From the NCBI GenBank assembly GCA_014529385.2, contig CM043967.1:130821182-130885181 (forward strand): a stretch of 64,000 nucleotides of DNA. The letters run 5' to 3'. The stretch's first letter is position 1, and each line of letters starts with the position of its first letter. Source of the stretch: Adiantum capillus-veneris. Its lineage: Eukaryota; Streptophyta; Polypodiopsida; Polypodiales; Pteridaceae. The position numbers and the translations under genes were made by a program. Below the pieces are notes generated by a model, which did no database searches, was not told the DNA's origin, and saw nothing but the letters and a program-made list of their open reading frames with translations. Positions 21,816 to 33,189 of this stretch are shown in pieces.

Positions 21816-22065
21816 TATAAGGGAAGTATGTGCCACTTCCCCCAACTTTCCAGCCCCGTTTTCAAGTGATTACTTGCGCCCCTTGTATTCGGCACTTTCT
21901 TATGAAATTGATCATGCGTTCGCATCCCTCATTCTCGTGTCCCTCTTGCGTTCAGTTTTCAAGTTGAGTTCTTGTATGTGCGTTCGCTTGCCTGCAGGTC
22001 CCGTTTGCATCGCAGGTGAGCCGGCGCGGCCCCGTTTCCGCGACGCCCCGAACGAGGGCGTCACA
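21816..22065 (+). repeat. 3' LTR of chromovirus A
   Basis: Matches the 5' LTR base for base as far as I can read. Preceded by CCCGGGGGTGTA; taking the TG at 21812 as the true terminus gives TG...CA ends. Contains a TATATAAG box at its very start. Confidence 0.9.
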
Positions 22066-23968
22066 ATGATGAAGGAAAAAGGTATGTGGTGAGATTTGGA
22101 GCCAAGATTTTGAGTTCTCGCCAACGCGATTAGGCACAAGTAAAAAGGGAACTATGGGGAGTGGTTACAGCATTGAGGTGTGACAAGGAGTACTTGATAG
22201 GGGCATCAGTGGTTTTGGAAATTGATTGTTTGCCTCTTCTTGGAAATGATCACAAACTGTGCGACTCCTGTTATTGCAATGCTGTGATGGATAGCCTACA
22301 TAAAGTCCTTGAATCCTGAGTTTAAGCATATTGCAGGGAAAGACAATCCAATGGCAGATATGCTATTTAGGGCAAGGTATGAAGATGAACAGGACATGAT
22401 TATTGAGGGAGATGATGTAGGCACAAAGTTTTATACTATTGATCATGCAAAGAGTAGCCATGCATGTTTGGTGTCTTCACTTGAGTCCTTTTCAGAGGAA
22501 CTATATGAGGATGAATGGCTCTTGATAGGTCGCTACTTAAGTACTCTGCAGGAGCAGGATGATTGGACTGAGCAAGAATTTAAGAGGATAAGAATAAAAG
22601 CATATGGATACTTCTTGAGGGATGGCTACTTATGGAAGCATCCTAAACAAAGAGATGGAACACCATTGCGCATAGTATGCGATAAGGTTACTCAACAACA
22701 AATCATCAAGGAGTTCCATGAAAGTTTATGGGCAGGTCATCGAGGTGCATGGGCAACATTTGCCAAGGTAAAAGAAAGGTATTGGTGGAAAGGGATGTAT
22801 AAGGATGTGGCTGAGTTTGTGGAGTCTTGTGTGACATGCCAATTGTATTCAGATGTACGGCATCGTGATGGACTACATCCAACTTATCCATTAGCCATGC
22901 ATTACAAATGGGTTGTGGACTTGGTTACAATGCCTTTGGGACTTTGGGAAATGAGGTATTTGGTGCTTGCAAGAGAAGATTTGTCTAATCAAGTTGAAGG
23001 GCGTGCATTGAGGACAAAGAGTACACAAGCTGTATGTAAATTTCTTCTTGAAGATGTGATTTGTCGCTCTGGGTGTGTGGGAAAGATAACTGCAGATAGA
23101 GGAGAATTGGATGCTGAGAAGCAAGGAAATTCTTCTCTAGAATGGGCATCAAACTAGCTTTAACTGGTGCTTATAACCCAGAGGGAAATGGCAAAAGCGA
23201 AAGAGGGCATCCTCCAATAATCAAAGCTTTAGCTAAGGCTTGTGAAGGTAAGCTTGGAGAGTGGCCAAGGCTACTACCATTTGCATTGTGGACTGACCGT
23301 ACAACACATAGTTCAGTCACTAGCTATAAGCCTGTTGAATTGATGTATGGTCAAAAACCTGTGATGCCAATTGAAGATGTAGTTCTTACATGGAATGTAT
23401 TGCCATGGGAAGATGGAATGAGTAGAGAAGACCTTCTTGCATTGTGCATAAAGCAATTGGAAAGAAGGCTTGAAGACATTGGGCTTGCAAAAGCTCGACT
23501 AAAGAATGCAAGGTTGAAAAACAAAGACAGATTTGAAAAGATGCATAGGCTCATACCAAAAGACATTGAAGAAGGTGATTGGGTTTGGTGTACGATAGTA
23601 GCCTTGAAAACGAGCACTCTACAATAAGGAAGCTTGCAAAGAGATGGTTTGGTCCTTATGTTGTCAAACATGTGCATGGAAATGCAACTTACACCTTGCG
23701 TGAACTGGATGGGTTAGAACTGAAATTTCCCGTCGCAAGAAAAAGAATTAAATTATTCAAAAGAAGAGGGGATGTTGATGCATTTGATGCACAACCAAGT
23801 GAAGAGGATGATGAAGCCAACTATATGCAAACTGAGGATGAGAGTGAGAGTATGGCGTCTGACCATGAGTTTTATTGCTCTACAAATGTTGTTGTGGCAC
23901 ATACCGGAGGATGTGCAGGTTCAAAGGGGGTGGATGTCGTACCGTGGCACGTACATAGTGTGAAATAA
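22066..23968 (+). pseudogene. Element B RNase H end and integrase (degenerate)
   Basis: After chromovirus A the element B frame resumes (YVVRFGAKILSS, then stops). From 22309 it is open through HIAGKDNPMADML, an integrase zinc domain (HRGAWATFAKVKERYWWKGM ... CVTC) and the core: WVVDLVTMP (first Asp), KITADRGELD (second Asp), then a shift near 23140. The frame continues AYNPEGNGKSERGH with the catalytic Glu. The tail (RWFGPYVVKHVHGNATYTLR, from 23579) runs in another frame to about 23968, overlapping the 3' LTR start. Catalytic residues survive, but frame breaks make it non-functional. Confidence 0.85.
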
Positions 23969-25135
23969 AAACATTCGCCTCACTCTTGACACTTCTCGAT
24001 GTATGTAAATAAAAGCAATCATATACATATTGTGATATATGTTGAAGCATCTACTGCAGTCATTATCATGTACATACCTATCCGGGGAGTCGTGGCTCTG
24101 GATGTGGCGCATTTGCGTGCTTTTCCACTTGATAAGATGCTTAATTTGGTTTGACAATGTACATAGTCGAAGTGTTTCATGGTGGCACACTCATCTCGCC
24201 TATAAAGACTGATGCGAGCAAAAACCGCCAAAAATAGCAGCTAACAGGCACCATAGTAGGATTGCATGGAAAGTGACCCAAAATGGTATATTGATGAAAA
24301 ATGATGCTTATCTATGCTTTTTATGCTTGTGCGAGTGATCCCACAAATTTAGGGATTTTTTTAATTCCAATTGGGATTTTTCGCATAAAAAATGGTATTT
24401 TTTTGGGTAAGAAATGAGCTGAAAATGACCTAGTTTTGGTCCAAAATGGCAAAATGGCCCAAAAATTGACACATTAGCTCATATTGCTGTGGGTAAGAGA
24501 GAGAGGGCTACTTTTTACAGGAAAAACCAACAATTTTGCTCTACTGTGCAATAGCTTCCATGGTTGCCCAATCTATGTGTGCCGCAGTCCCGTCTCTTCG
24601 CAATCTTGTATCTAGCTTGTGAGGGGATGAATTAGGGTTTCCCCTTATCAAAACGGTGTTTGGGCTTCACTTTAGAAGCTCATAAATCTCTGCAAAATCA
24701 GAAAATTGTCGTCGTGAAGGTGGAAGCTCGAACATTCCTTTCAATTGTTTGATGTTACGACTATGTAATTGGGGGTGAGGCTACATGATACCATGAAAGA
24801 GGTTTGGGTTTTGATTGAGAATTGTGCTTGTATGAGCATTGAGGTTTCATGGCTGAAACTTTAGTGTTTTTAAATGGTCTATCAAAGTGAAATTGAATGT
24901 GATCTGGTGATCCTCTCATCATATTCTCAACTACGAAAACAAGCAGACTCCAAGCACGATAGGAAAGAGGGTTTGTGACTTTGCTGTCACGAACGCTCTT
25001 AGATTATTTGTCACCCTTAGAAAGAGGGTTGGTGATTCTCCACAAACGCTTTTTCACAAAATGTTTGTGACTCTCATCACGAACTCTCACAGCCAGAGGT
25101 TTTGCACCTTCCCAGCTAGACCGCACATTCCGACA
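23935..25135 (+). repeat. 3' LTR of element B
   Basis: TGTCGTACCGTGGCAC ... TTCCGACA, 1201 bp. Its ends form an inverted TGTCG/CGACA pair. Substitutions and small indels relative to 6923-8117 show that B is much older than A. Confidence 0.88.
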
Positions 25136-27377
25136 TCGTAGCCTTGGATCGCGAGCGTGAGCAAGCGCACTTGGCGGCTGAGGAAAGAAAGGCAATCTTG
25201 GATTGCAAGCGCGAAGAAAGAAAGGTAGAATTGGATCGCAAGCGCAAAGAAAGAAAGGTAGAATTGGATCGCGAGCGCGAAGAAAGACGGTTAGCCTTGG
25301 AGCGTGAGCGTGAGCAAGCGCGCTTGGCGGCCGAAGACAAACGAGTGGCCTTGGAGTTTGAGCGTGAGGCGTAGAGAGACCAATACACATGCAAGAGTTG
25401 GTCCTACAGGTACTTACCTCGAAACCCGAGCCGATCAAAGATGTTGGTAGTTCATCAAGTAGCTCAAGCAAAGATTCGGACTCTAACAACCCCGTCACTG
25501 AGAAGTTGATGTTCGATAAGTATGACGGTAAGATGGATGCTACTATTATTCGTTCTTGGTTGCATCAATTTAATGCTAACTTTGCGACAACTAAGAAAAC
25601 AGGAAATAGCAAGGTTTTGACGGCAGCCATGTACCTTGCTTGTGATGCCATTATTTGGTACCACGCATGGCAAGAGACACAGTTGGCCGCGCACCTAGAG
25701 GAAGCCGAAGAAGGCGCGCCCCTTTCTTTCAATTGGGCCGACTTCCAAGACAAGCTCAAGGCGCGGTTTATGCCACCACCGTACCTAGCACGGTTGAAAG
25801 ATGGTTGGCGTAGTCTCAAGCTAAATGGTATGCCAGTTATGTCTTTCTCTAATCATGTTTTGCAGCTCGGCACCCAATTACGCAAATCAGATGATGAGCA
25901 CAAGGAGGCATTCCTTTATGGAGTGGACGAGTATATCAAGTATGATGTCGAGGTACTCGATCCAATCGATCTCAACAAGGCGTTAGCGATTGCTCTCGCA
26001 CAAGAGATGAAGCACAATAAGGGAAAGCCTAAGGAGAACAAGTCTTCTCAAAGTACCTCTCAGACTCCTCAGAACCCTCATAATCGTAAGAACGATAAGA
26101 ATGTTAAGAACGGTAACTCTTCTAACCAATCTTCCTCTAGTCTTTTGGAAAAGAACACTCAAAATGAATCTAAGGGTAAAGCTAACACACTTGCTAAACC
26201 TAAGCTCACCCCATATGAAAAAGTTACACAAAGGATCATAGGAAGATACATCACGGCAGAAGAACAAGTCGTTTATTTTAAAGAAGGTCGTTGTTATCAC
26301 TGTCATGTCAAGGGTCATATAAAGAAAACATGTCCTAAGATTGAATCCAATGAATCTAAAGTACCCACAAAACCCACATCCTCTGTTAATGCCATAAATA
26401 AGAACACTCGTGTGTCCCAAGTTTCTCATGATCCTATCATTAATAAATCTCTCATGAAGTGTTATGGTCATGTGAATGCTCAACACATGGTGGTCTTGTT
26501 TGATTCTGGTAGTATGCATGATGTGATTGGTGACTCTCTTGTCGAAAGAGTCCACTTGGAGGTTCGCCAGACATCTCCTTTTGAGGTGTCCGGTTTCGCT
26601 CCCGATATGGACTCTCTCATCATAGGAGAGTGCGTTGATGTGTTATTCACGGTTCAACAAGTGTCCTTCCGCAGAAAATTTGTAGTGTCTCCTCTTTCAG
26701 GATGTGAGATGGTTCTTGGAATTCAATGGTTTCGTGAGCATAGCCCTCTCATTGATTGGGCAGACAATACTTTCACTTTCAATGCTAAAAGTGACTCTCC
26801 TATTGTCATTCGTGGAGAGGCAGTTGTTCATTTTTCACCTCTCATTTCTAATGTGCAGGCGAAGCTTGAAAAGAGAAAGGAGAAGGAGACTCTCTCAGTC
26901 TTTTCTTCTTCAAAGCACGACACACATGATTTGCATGATACAAATGTGATTATAAACAAACATGATGATTTGCATGATAAAGATGTGATTGTTCACAAGG
27001 ATGATGGTTTAGTTGATGCTTTTTTTAGTGAAGCTAACCTCATTGCAGATACGATCAATCACGAAGAACCGATCTTGGCTCTCAAGCCGAGGTCCAAGGA
27101 AACCACTCAGGAAGTATTATGTGTTCGCATGATTAGCCAGCACGCATTGTTCGAGTGTTTCATTCATGACGGTTTCTTGTATTTTCGTCACCGTCTTTAC
27201 GTGTTCCCTTCCCACAGGCATGCCGTATTGTACGATGCACATGATTCACTCATGAACGAGCACAGATGTATGCGGATTTCTATTGAAAAGAACAAAAGTT
27301 TGCATGACACAGTCTCAGAAAGAGCACAAGAAAATTTTTCCACCAAGCATCGGCATTTTCATTGTGATTTGCCATAG
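25136..27377 (+). pseudogene. Element C gag-protease polyprotein (second part)
   Basis: 25136-25374 encodes a highly charged coiled-coil made of repeats of the type KREERKVELDRKRKE and LEREREQARLAAE, ending at a TAG (25372). A second frame (25389-27377, 662 aa) carries a Ser-rich linker, the capsid domain (WLHQFNANFATTKK, LKARFMPPPYLARLKDGWRS), a CCHC knuckle (C302, C305, H310, C315), and a retropepsin with FDSGSMHDVIG (D372) and CEMVLGIQWFREH. About residues 593-622 (DGFLYFRHRLYVFPSHRHA) match the start of a gypsy integrase. RT, RNase H and the rest of integrase are missing, so a deletion has joined protease to an integrase scrap. Confidence 0.8.
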
Positions 27378-27798
27378 TTGATAGATTTAGATCAGAAAGT
27401 CAAGATTCGATTCTATTTTTTGCGTGTATTTGGTGAACGGTTTGACACTCCGTCACTTTGTTCATTTGCATTGCATGCACAGTCGTTTAGGAAGAACAAT
27501 CTTTTTCCAGTCACTCTACATGGAATGGGTATGTTCACGTTTTTGTGTTGGAATGGTTTTAGCGATTTTCCTCCTTGGAGATTCTTGAAGAAGGTGGACC
27601 TACGTCCATAGCCGAAGTTGGAGCATTGAAGCAGCCAAAGATGACTGTCGCTTTTCACGCCGTCCAAAGAAGGAAGCGTTGTAGACCTTCATGAAGTATA
27701 AGTATCGCACGACCCACGCATCAGAGTGGGCCGACGAAGAGTCCTCAGGATTCTAAGAGTTATTGGCGATCTCCCTTGACGCCAGTACCTCACTTTAA
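27378..27798 (+). other. Element C 3' internal remnant
   Basis: After the stop at 27377 short frames continue (FYFLRVFGERFDTPSLCSF, FPPWRFL...) without a catalytic domain. This is the decayed tail between the integrase scrap and the MITE. Confidence 0.5.
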
Positions 27799-28314
27799 CA
27801 CTAGTCCTGTAAAAAATTAGCCACTTTTGTGGCTTTTTGAGACTTTTGTAAAAAATTCTCTGACACTGTGTTAGTTATCTAAATGGAAAATGATTTCAGG
27901 GAATTATGACCAACACTCAATATGAGTTGATAAAAATAGTACATAACTAAATGAAGGTATAAAGGTATCTTTTCATTGCCATCTTCTATGACTAATTTGT
28001 GCGAATGGATAAATTTTTTTTGAAAGTAAATCAAATCATTGTTAAGCAGGCCCAAACTTCTTTGAAAAATCCCTCAATAGGTATGTGATAGATGTACCAA
28101 GCCTTTTTAACCCATAAACAAAGACTGCCAACATTTTTCACTTCTCCAAGTTAAGTAGTGAAGTTAGAAACGTTTTTCATATCTTGAACCCATGATTAAG
28201 AAGTTTCATGTAATTTTGATATCATATTCAAAAGTTATATTTCATTTACTAGAATCCTGATGTGAGCCATTTTTGTGGCTTCAGCCAGTTTTGTGGCTCA
28301 TTACAAGTCTAGTG
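27799..28314. mobile_element. MITE-like DNA element with CACTAG inverted ends
   Basis: The 516-bp segment starts CACTAGTCCTGTAA and ends TTACAAGTCTAGTG. The imperfect terminal inverted repeats extend about 30 bp and include a nearby GCCAC...GTGGC pair. Both sides are flanked by TTAA (27795-27798, 28315-28318). AT-rich, no open frame. TIRs starting CACTA recall CACTA/EnSpm elements, but a 4-bp TTAA duplication is not typical of them, so the superfamily is open. Confidence 0.7.
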
Positions 28315-28329
28315 TTAAAAAGGAGGGGA

Positions 28330-29064
28330 TGTGACGTGCACATCTAACCCTATGTGCATGTGGACAAGCTACTTCAGGTCTAGGGTTTAAGTCAGCTTAG
28401 GAAGTGTTCTGGCACCTTTGTGAGCCTGTGCGCAGGCCGTGCATGTCCAGGCACTTAGAGTAGTTGCATATCCTCTGGTTGCACACAACATGATCATCAG
28501 CATGATAGTCAATAGCCATCATGCGCATTTTACAGTGCACAGAACCCATTTTCCCTATTTTAGCCATTTTTCACTTATTATTAATAAGTGACTTTGTTGG
28601 GAAACTGGGTAGGGCAAATTGACTAAGTGGATATATAAGAAAAGCTAGCGCTAGCACTTTCTAGTAGAAGAGGCAGCAGAGTCCCTACACTTGCAGTGCA
28701 CCTTCTCAGCAAGAACCAGCAGAATTACTTAGCGTTTTTCAGCCATCAAGACCAGCCTAGTGTTTTCAGCAATTGCAAATCATCAGCGTTTTGCAGATTG
28801 CAGATTACCCTTGGCGTTAGCAAATCACAGAAGACCTAGCGTTTTCTGTAGGAGATAGCCTAGCGTTTTCTGCAGCGACAAGCCTAGCATTTTCAGCAGT
28901 ACCCCATCAGCCTGGCATTTTTGCATTTGCAGATTCACATCAGCGTTTGCAGATTCCTGGCGATAGGATCAGCCATTGCATGAGCATCTAGACACCACAG
29001 ATCAAGTCCCAAACCTCGCAGATCTCACCTTCCCGCAGCAGATCCTTGTCGCGTGGTCAGATCA
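28330..29064 (+). repeat. 3' LTR of element C, truncated
   Basis: Begins TGTGACGTGCACATC after the purine tract GGAGGGGA and aligns with 5053-~5750. Similarity stops at GTCAGATCAGCG (29064), where minus-strand sequence of another element starts. About 460 bp of LTR is missing, so no target duplication can be read for C. Confidence 0.8.
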
Positions 29065-29246
29065 GCGAACGTTTTTGAATCCGAAGTCTTGTGTCGACTT
29101 CTTGCAGAGAGAAAAATTTCTCAACTTTGCGAGCTTTTCCTGCAGAACTTAGGGTTGTGCCTGCTTACTTCTCTCTTGGCTTGTCGTGGCTTCTTCCCGT
29201 ATCTTCCTAGAGCCGTCCTCCTTTACAGAGAAAGAGAGGAGACCAT
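29065..29246 (-). mobile_element. Leader of minus-strand element J
   Basis: A short internal stretch lies left of a reverse PBS (29247-29258). It has no long frame and is cut at 29065 by the junction with element C's LTR. Confidence 0.5.
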
Positions 29247-29258
29247 GCTCTGATACCA
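29247..29258 (-). promoter_or_regulatory. PBS of element J (initiator Met tRNA)
   Basis: GCTCTGATACCA on the + strand, i.e. TGGTATCAGAGC on the minus strand, immediately followed by TGTCACAAACG, the LTR end. Confidence 0.85.
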
Positions 29259-29259
29259 C

Positions 29260-31070
29260 TGTCACAAACGGGAGCGCATAGCAATATAGAATATACTCGG
29301 ATAAATAGAATTTATCACTTAATACTGAAGCTAGAGTATATAGAGAGAAATAGATAGAGAGAGAAAGAGAGTGAGAATATCGACACAATACTGGGGACCA
29401 GAGGATGGGCTGGTCCCCCCCCCGTAATAGTATCTTTATTACTGAGGAGAAGTCTATACAAGCACTTGAACCGGACATTACCACGTTCGTTCTAGAATAA
29501 GACTTGATGGTTCGTGGAAGCCTCGGCTTCCCATTCCTAGGGCAAAACCCTATTCCAAGTAACTTCCGTTCCTAATTACAAATCCTCGAGAATCAAGGTT
29601 CTCGCCTCTGGATCTCACCTTCCAGACTCAGGGCATGGCATCCCTGCAACTCTTTTCCGACTCTGTTTCCAGAGTCTTCTTCCCGTAGAACAACTCTGCT
29701 TCAACGGACGCGAAGTCCTTCCTTGGGAATCTCAACTTCCGAATCCCTACTCAAGAGTCTATCACTCTCGGATCCGTGGATCTACGTCCCAAACTCGAGT
29801 ACGAAACCCTTGGGCTGATCTGGCTCTAGTTCCTCGGAGCGCTTTTCTCTTGCAGAGGCTCATGCCTTCCTCTTCTCTTACTCCCTCACTAAGAGGAAGT
29901 ACACCTGCAAACAAATACTTAGAGATCATAACATGAAAAACCTTCAAAGTCTCGATGCTCGAAACGCAACTCGGTTCTCAAAAAGCAATTCCCTAGAAGA
30001 GATTTTTTCATAGAAAATCTTCTCTTTCAATCCTACACACAAAAGAGGTGTGTTCTCGGGTTCCTTCTCGTAAATGAGCCCCGTCTACGACGTTTATGGG
30101 CTGAAAACAGAGAAAAACAGCAGCTTGTCGCGATGGAAACGCGCTCCGTAGGCACTTCTTTGCGAGGGAAGTCACGCACTGAGTCCTGGCAACATCGGGT
30201 ATACTTGGCGCTGCCATGGGCATCACCGACAACGTCTTCTTGTGGTTGAAATCTGTAGCAGCATCTTCTCCCGGCAAAAACTGGTCTTTTTTTTTTGGGA
30301 GAGGCCGTGTGATGCTTTTATAGCTCCCTGGCCACGGCAAAGACAGCAGAGCAATGCTGTTCGCGTAGAGATTGCGGCCGGGTTTTTTTCCCCCCCCCCT
30401 CTGTTCTGCCAAAAGGAGAGAGAGAGAAAACGCTAGCTGATCTGTTGTCTTATTTATCAGATAGTTGCCCACTTATTAAGTGGGTGGAGTGGGCGCTTGG
30501 CTTATTTTTAAAAATAGTTTGAATCTGCCCAAAAACTCAATAAAACCTTATATGCACAGTTGCAATGCAGACATAGACTTCCTCGTGGGAAAGCATTTGC
30601 TTTCCCAAAAAGCAATCCCGCTTTCTCAAAAAGCATCTGTTTTTCCTCAAAGTTTCCTCTGAACCCATCTTCATTCAAGTGCTTGCTTTTCCTTGTGCAC
30701 AATTCTAACACAGTTTGGAATTTCCTCTCGACTATGGATATTCCTTTCCGATGCACCCGTTAGCACCTTGTGACGCATCAGGAATATCCATCACCTAGTC
30801 CTTTCCTACCGAACTTACGGTACAATCTCCTTCGCGATGCTCTATGTCACCCATTCTATGATGCATCAGAGATGTCCGTTCCCGGATGGTCAGATACTTC
30901 TTCTTGATGCTCCCTATCACCCATCCGATGTGACGCATCAAAAGTATCCGTTCTTGGTGGCCTTACGGATATTCCCTTTCACAGTGCTCTCGTCATTACT
31001 CTGAATGACATACTAGGAATACTCTGTACTTTGATGTCTCTAGTGAGAAAAACCCTCTCACTTTAAATTT
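29260..31070 (-). mobile_element. LTR of element J (minus strand), boundary uncertain
   Basis: Starts TGTCACAAACGGGAGCG right after the PBS. It contains AG-rich, C-run (30390-30398) and, at 30720-31040, loosely repeated GATGC...ATGTCACCCAT...GATGCATCA blocks. By 31070 the sequence has become the end of an E-family LTR. Either J's LTR ends before that point, or J's LTR and E's LTR share the same terminal block. Non-coding. Confidence 0.45.
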
Positions 31071-32279
31071 AGCAACAGTACATAATTCCTAACCCCCCTT
31101 CGGTCCCTTGGCCCATCTTTTGGGTTTAGTTTCTTGCCCTCTTGGCCAATTTCTTAGAGTTGGACATTGCCACGTCCTAACTTGTGGCATTCACCCCTCT
31201 TGAAATAATTGTGATCGCCCTCGATTGCGCTTGCAAAACAGCCATAGGACAAAAACTTTCTTTAGTGGACACTGACTCTATGTACTCATGTACCAGACTG
31301 CACAAATCCAACACTTTAACAAAGATATCAGTCACTGATCAATCACATTTCTAGCGAGGGTCGAGATACAAATCATGATCATTGTAACCTATTTAGCAGT
31401 CACATCTAGGCTGGGCTGATCTTTTCACGGATGTCTTAATCTACTAAATCTTGTTACTATCAGATTCATATCCTTTAAGAAAACTATACCAATGACCATC
31501 CCCACAAGACAGTACATTCACAGAGCATGCAGTCCACAAAATCATATAGTTAGTTTACACATTGAACATTGTGTTTCAATCATTCAATCTAGCTATCTCA
31601 TTGTGGACAGAACTCTTGATGCACCTAGATCAGTGTGCAACCGTCTCATCCTTCCGGAACTCTTGATGCACTCACAAAAATATCCAATCATCTCATCAAG
31701 ATAGAAATCTTGATGCACTAGAATCTCATTCAGTTCTCATTCGCTTAGCCATCCCTCCCAGATTTCGTTGGTCTCTGATAGTTGTCTAGATGCACTAAGC
31801 TCACGTCATTCATCAGACAAAATGCTACAGTCATTTTATCTTTCTCCTCATGTCTCTAACAATACACACACGAAAGAGCACCTGTATTCAATTCAATCAA
31901 GAAATTTCCAATACAATATACATATTTTCATAAAGTCATTCCGCAAAACACTCTCATCCTGTTAGTATTCCTAAAATCTCAAAGAGAAATTAGAGACTTT
32001 ATTCAATCTAGGCAATTTGTGACAAAGGAGTGGAGTGGCTCCCCTCTTGTGCAATTCGCACGGCACTAGATTCAACCTCCTGATCCATCGGTAACTTTTG
32101 GCATAGACACTGCTAATAATCCAGAAGCTTCAAGGTATAGCTCAAACCGAAGAGAATTTGCGATGTTCTCCTCCCCCATCCACTTTGCATAGAGGGCCAA
32201 AAGGTGCCCTTGACCAAATTATCCGGTGGACCTAGCTTACCTTTTTGTTCTTTTCTTGTGCCGTGTTACCTATTGGTAG

Positions 32280-32864
32280 CATAGCTACACAGAACATGAA
32301 CGGGAAACGGGAACGGGGGCCTCCGAAACGGGGGGGGGGGGGGGGGGGGGGCGGAACAGCGGAACGGGAAAGGGGGACCGGAACGGTGAACCCAAAATAT
32401 GCCATGGGGGGGGCCTGTTTTTTACTCTTGAGAGCTTGAGGGTTTGGATTATCTAGGGGAGGATGGGAAGGATACCCACCTTCCCCCCCAATGAAGCTTG
32501 TAAGTTGTGCCATATTGATGGCGCTTGAGCCTTGAGGCTTGAGCCATGTTGATGGTTGCCCGTTCTGCTTGAGCCATATTGATAGATTTTATAGAAAAAA
32601 GGACCCCCGCCCCTCCCTTGTGTTAGTCTTGAGAGGTTTGAAATCTCCCCCAAACTGCCACCTCTCTCACTCTCTCTGTCTCTCTATTTTTTTTTTCAAT
32701 GTTGTTGCCCGTTCCGGCCGTTCCGGCTGCCCGTTCCACCCGTTCCCTTGTTACGTCCCGGATCCGGACGCTTTTCCGTTCCCGACACTGTTTCGGCACA
32801 CAGAACTGGCCGGAACGCCGTTTCGGTACGATTACCCCCGTTCTGCCCGTTCCGTTTTACTATG
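32280..32864. mobile_element. hAT-like non-autonomous element, GGAACGG-rich
   Basis: Ends are CATAG...CTATG, flanked by the 8-bp duplication ATTGGTAG (32272-32279 and 32865-32872), typical of hAT elements. Both subterminal regions are packed with GGAACGGG / CCGTTCC motifs. A 22-bp G run lies at 32330-32351. No transposase frame. Its absence from the matching site in E2 (about 45670-45680) confirms insertion. Confidence 0.75.
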
Positions 32865-33189
32865 ATTGGTAGCCGCACTGGCCTCCCCTGTCCAGTGGCA
32901 CCTCAATTCAAATTGTCAGAATTTTCTGATGAACGATCAGTTGATACCCTTGCTTTGTCGGAACCCTTGGATGCACTATCAATTGATTCCCTTACTTCTT
33001 CGGAATTTTTTGATAAACTTTCATCCGGCTCCCTTGGTTCTATCTTTTCCCTGGAAGATCTTGCCCCATTAAAGTGTACACAGGCTTGTTTGTAGGATAG
33101 GTCAATGAGCCGGCATGCATACCAAAACCTTGCTTGGCGTGTCCTATAAATCTCTGGATGGAGTCAGACTTCTTTTGTAGACAATACTG

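Larger units (their letters stand above)
16180..22065 (+). mobile_element. Young Ty3/gypsy chromovirus A
   Basis: This 5.9-kb element has two 250-bp LTRs (16180-16429, 21816-22065) that look identical by eye. The target duplication ATGAT is at 16175-16179 and 22066-22070. PBS at 16432-16443, purine tract CCCGGGGG just before the 3' LTR. gag (with two lesions) is followed by an intact 1179-aa pol in the overlapping -1 frame. Base composition is distinctly more C-rich than the surrounding element B. Removing it rejoins element B's RNase H in frame. Identical LTRs mean recent insertion. Confidence 0.93.
6923..25135 (+). mobile_element. Ty3/gypsy element B, multiply interrupted
   Basis: LTRs are 6923-8117 and 23935-25135 (about 1.2 kb each, starting TGTCGT, clearly diverged). 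A purine tract (AAAGGGGGTGGA) precedes the 3' LTR. The flanks are GCGT (6919-6922) and TCGT (25136-25139), probably a 4-bp target duplication with one change; removing B restores the reading frame of element C's gag. Internal coding order is gag, protease, RT, RNase H, integrase. It carries three later insertions: solo LTR 10616-11359, element F 12448-15601 and chromovirus A 16180-22065. Many stops and shifts show that it is dead. Confidence 0.88.
5053..29064 (+). mobile_element. LTR retrotransposon C (gag-pro only), host of nested elements
   Basis: The parts are: 5' LTR 5053-6248, PBS 6249-6261, leader, gag start 6726-6922, gag-pro continuation 25136-27377, a degenerate integrase N-terminal piece, a MITE (27799-28314), a purine tract (GGAGGGGA) and a 3' LTR from 28330 cut off at 29064. 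Element B (6923-25135) split its gag. Without B and the MITE, C is only about 5.3 kb. It has no reverse transcriptase or RNase H, so it must have moved using enzymes from a relative. The 3' LTR lacks its last ~460 bp because element J's sequence begins at 29065. Confidence 0.8.

Noticed and set aside
29260-31186. A single 1.9-kb LTR for element J with ends TGTCACAA/TTGTGGCA
   Set aside because: The last ~115 bp match the E-family LTR end and are followed by E-type internal sequence, so assigning the whole stretch to one LTR is not safe.
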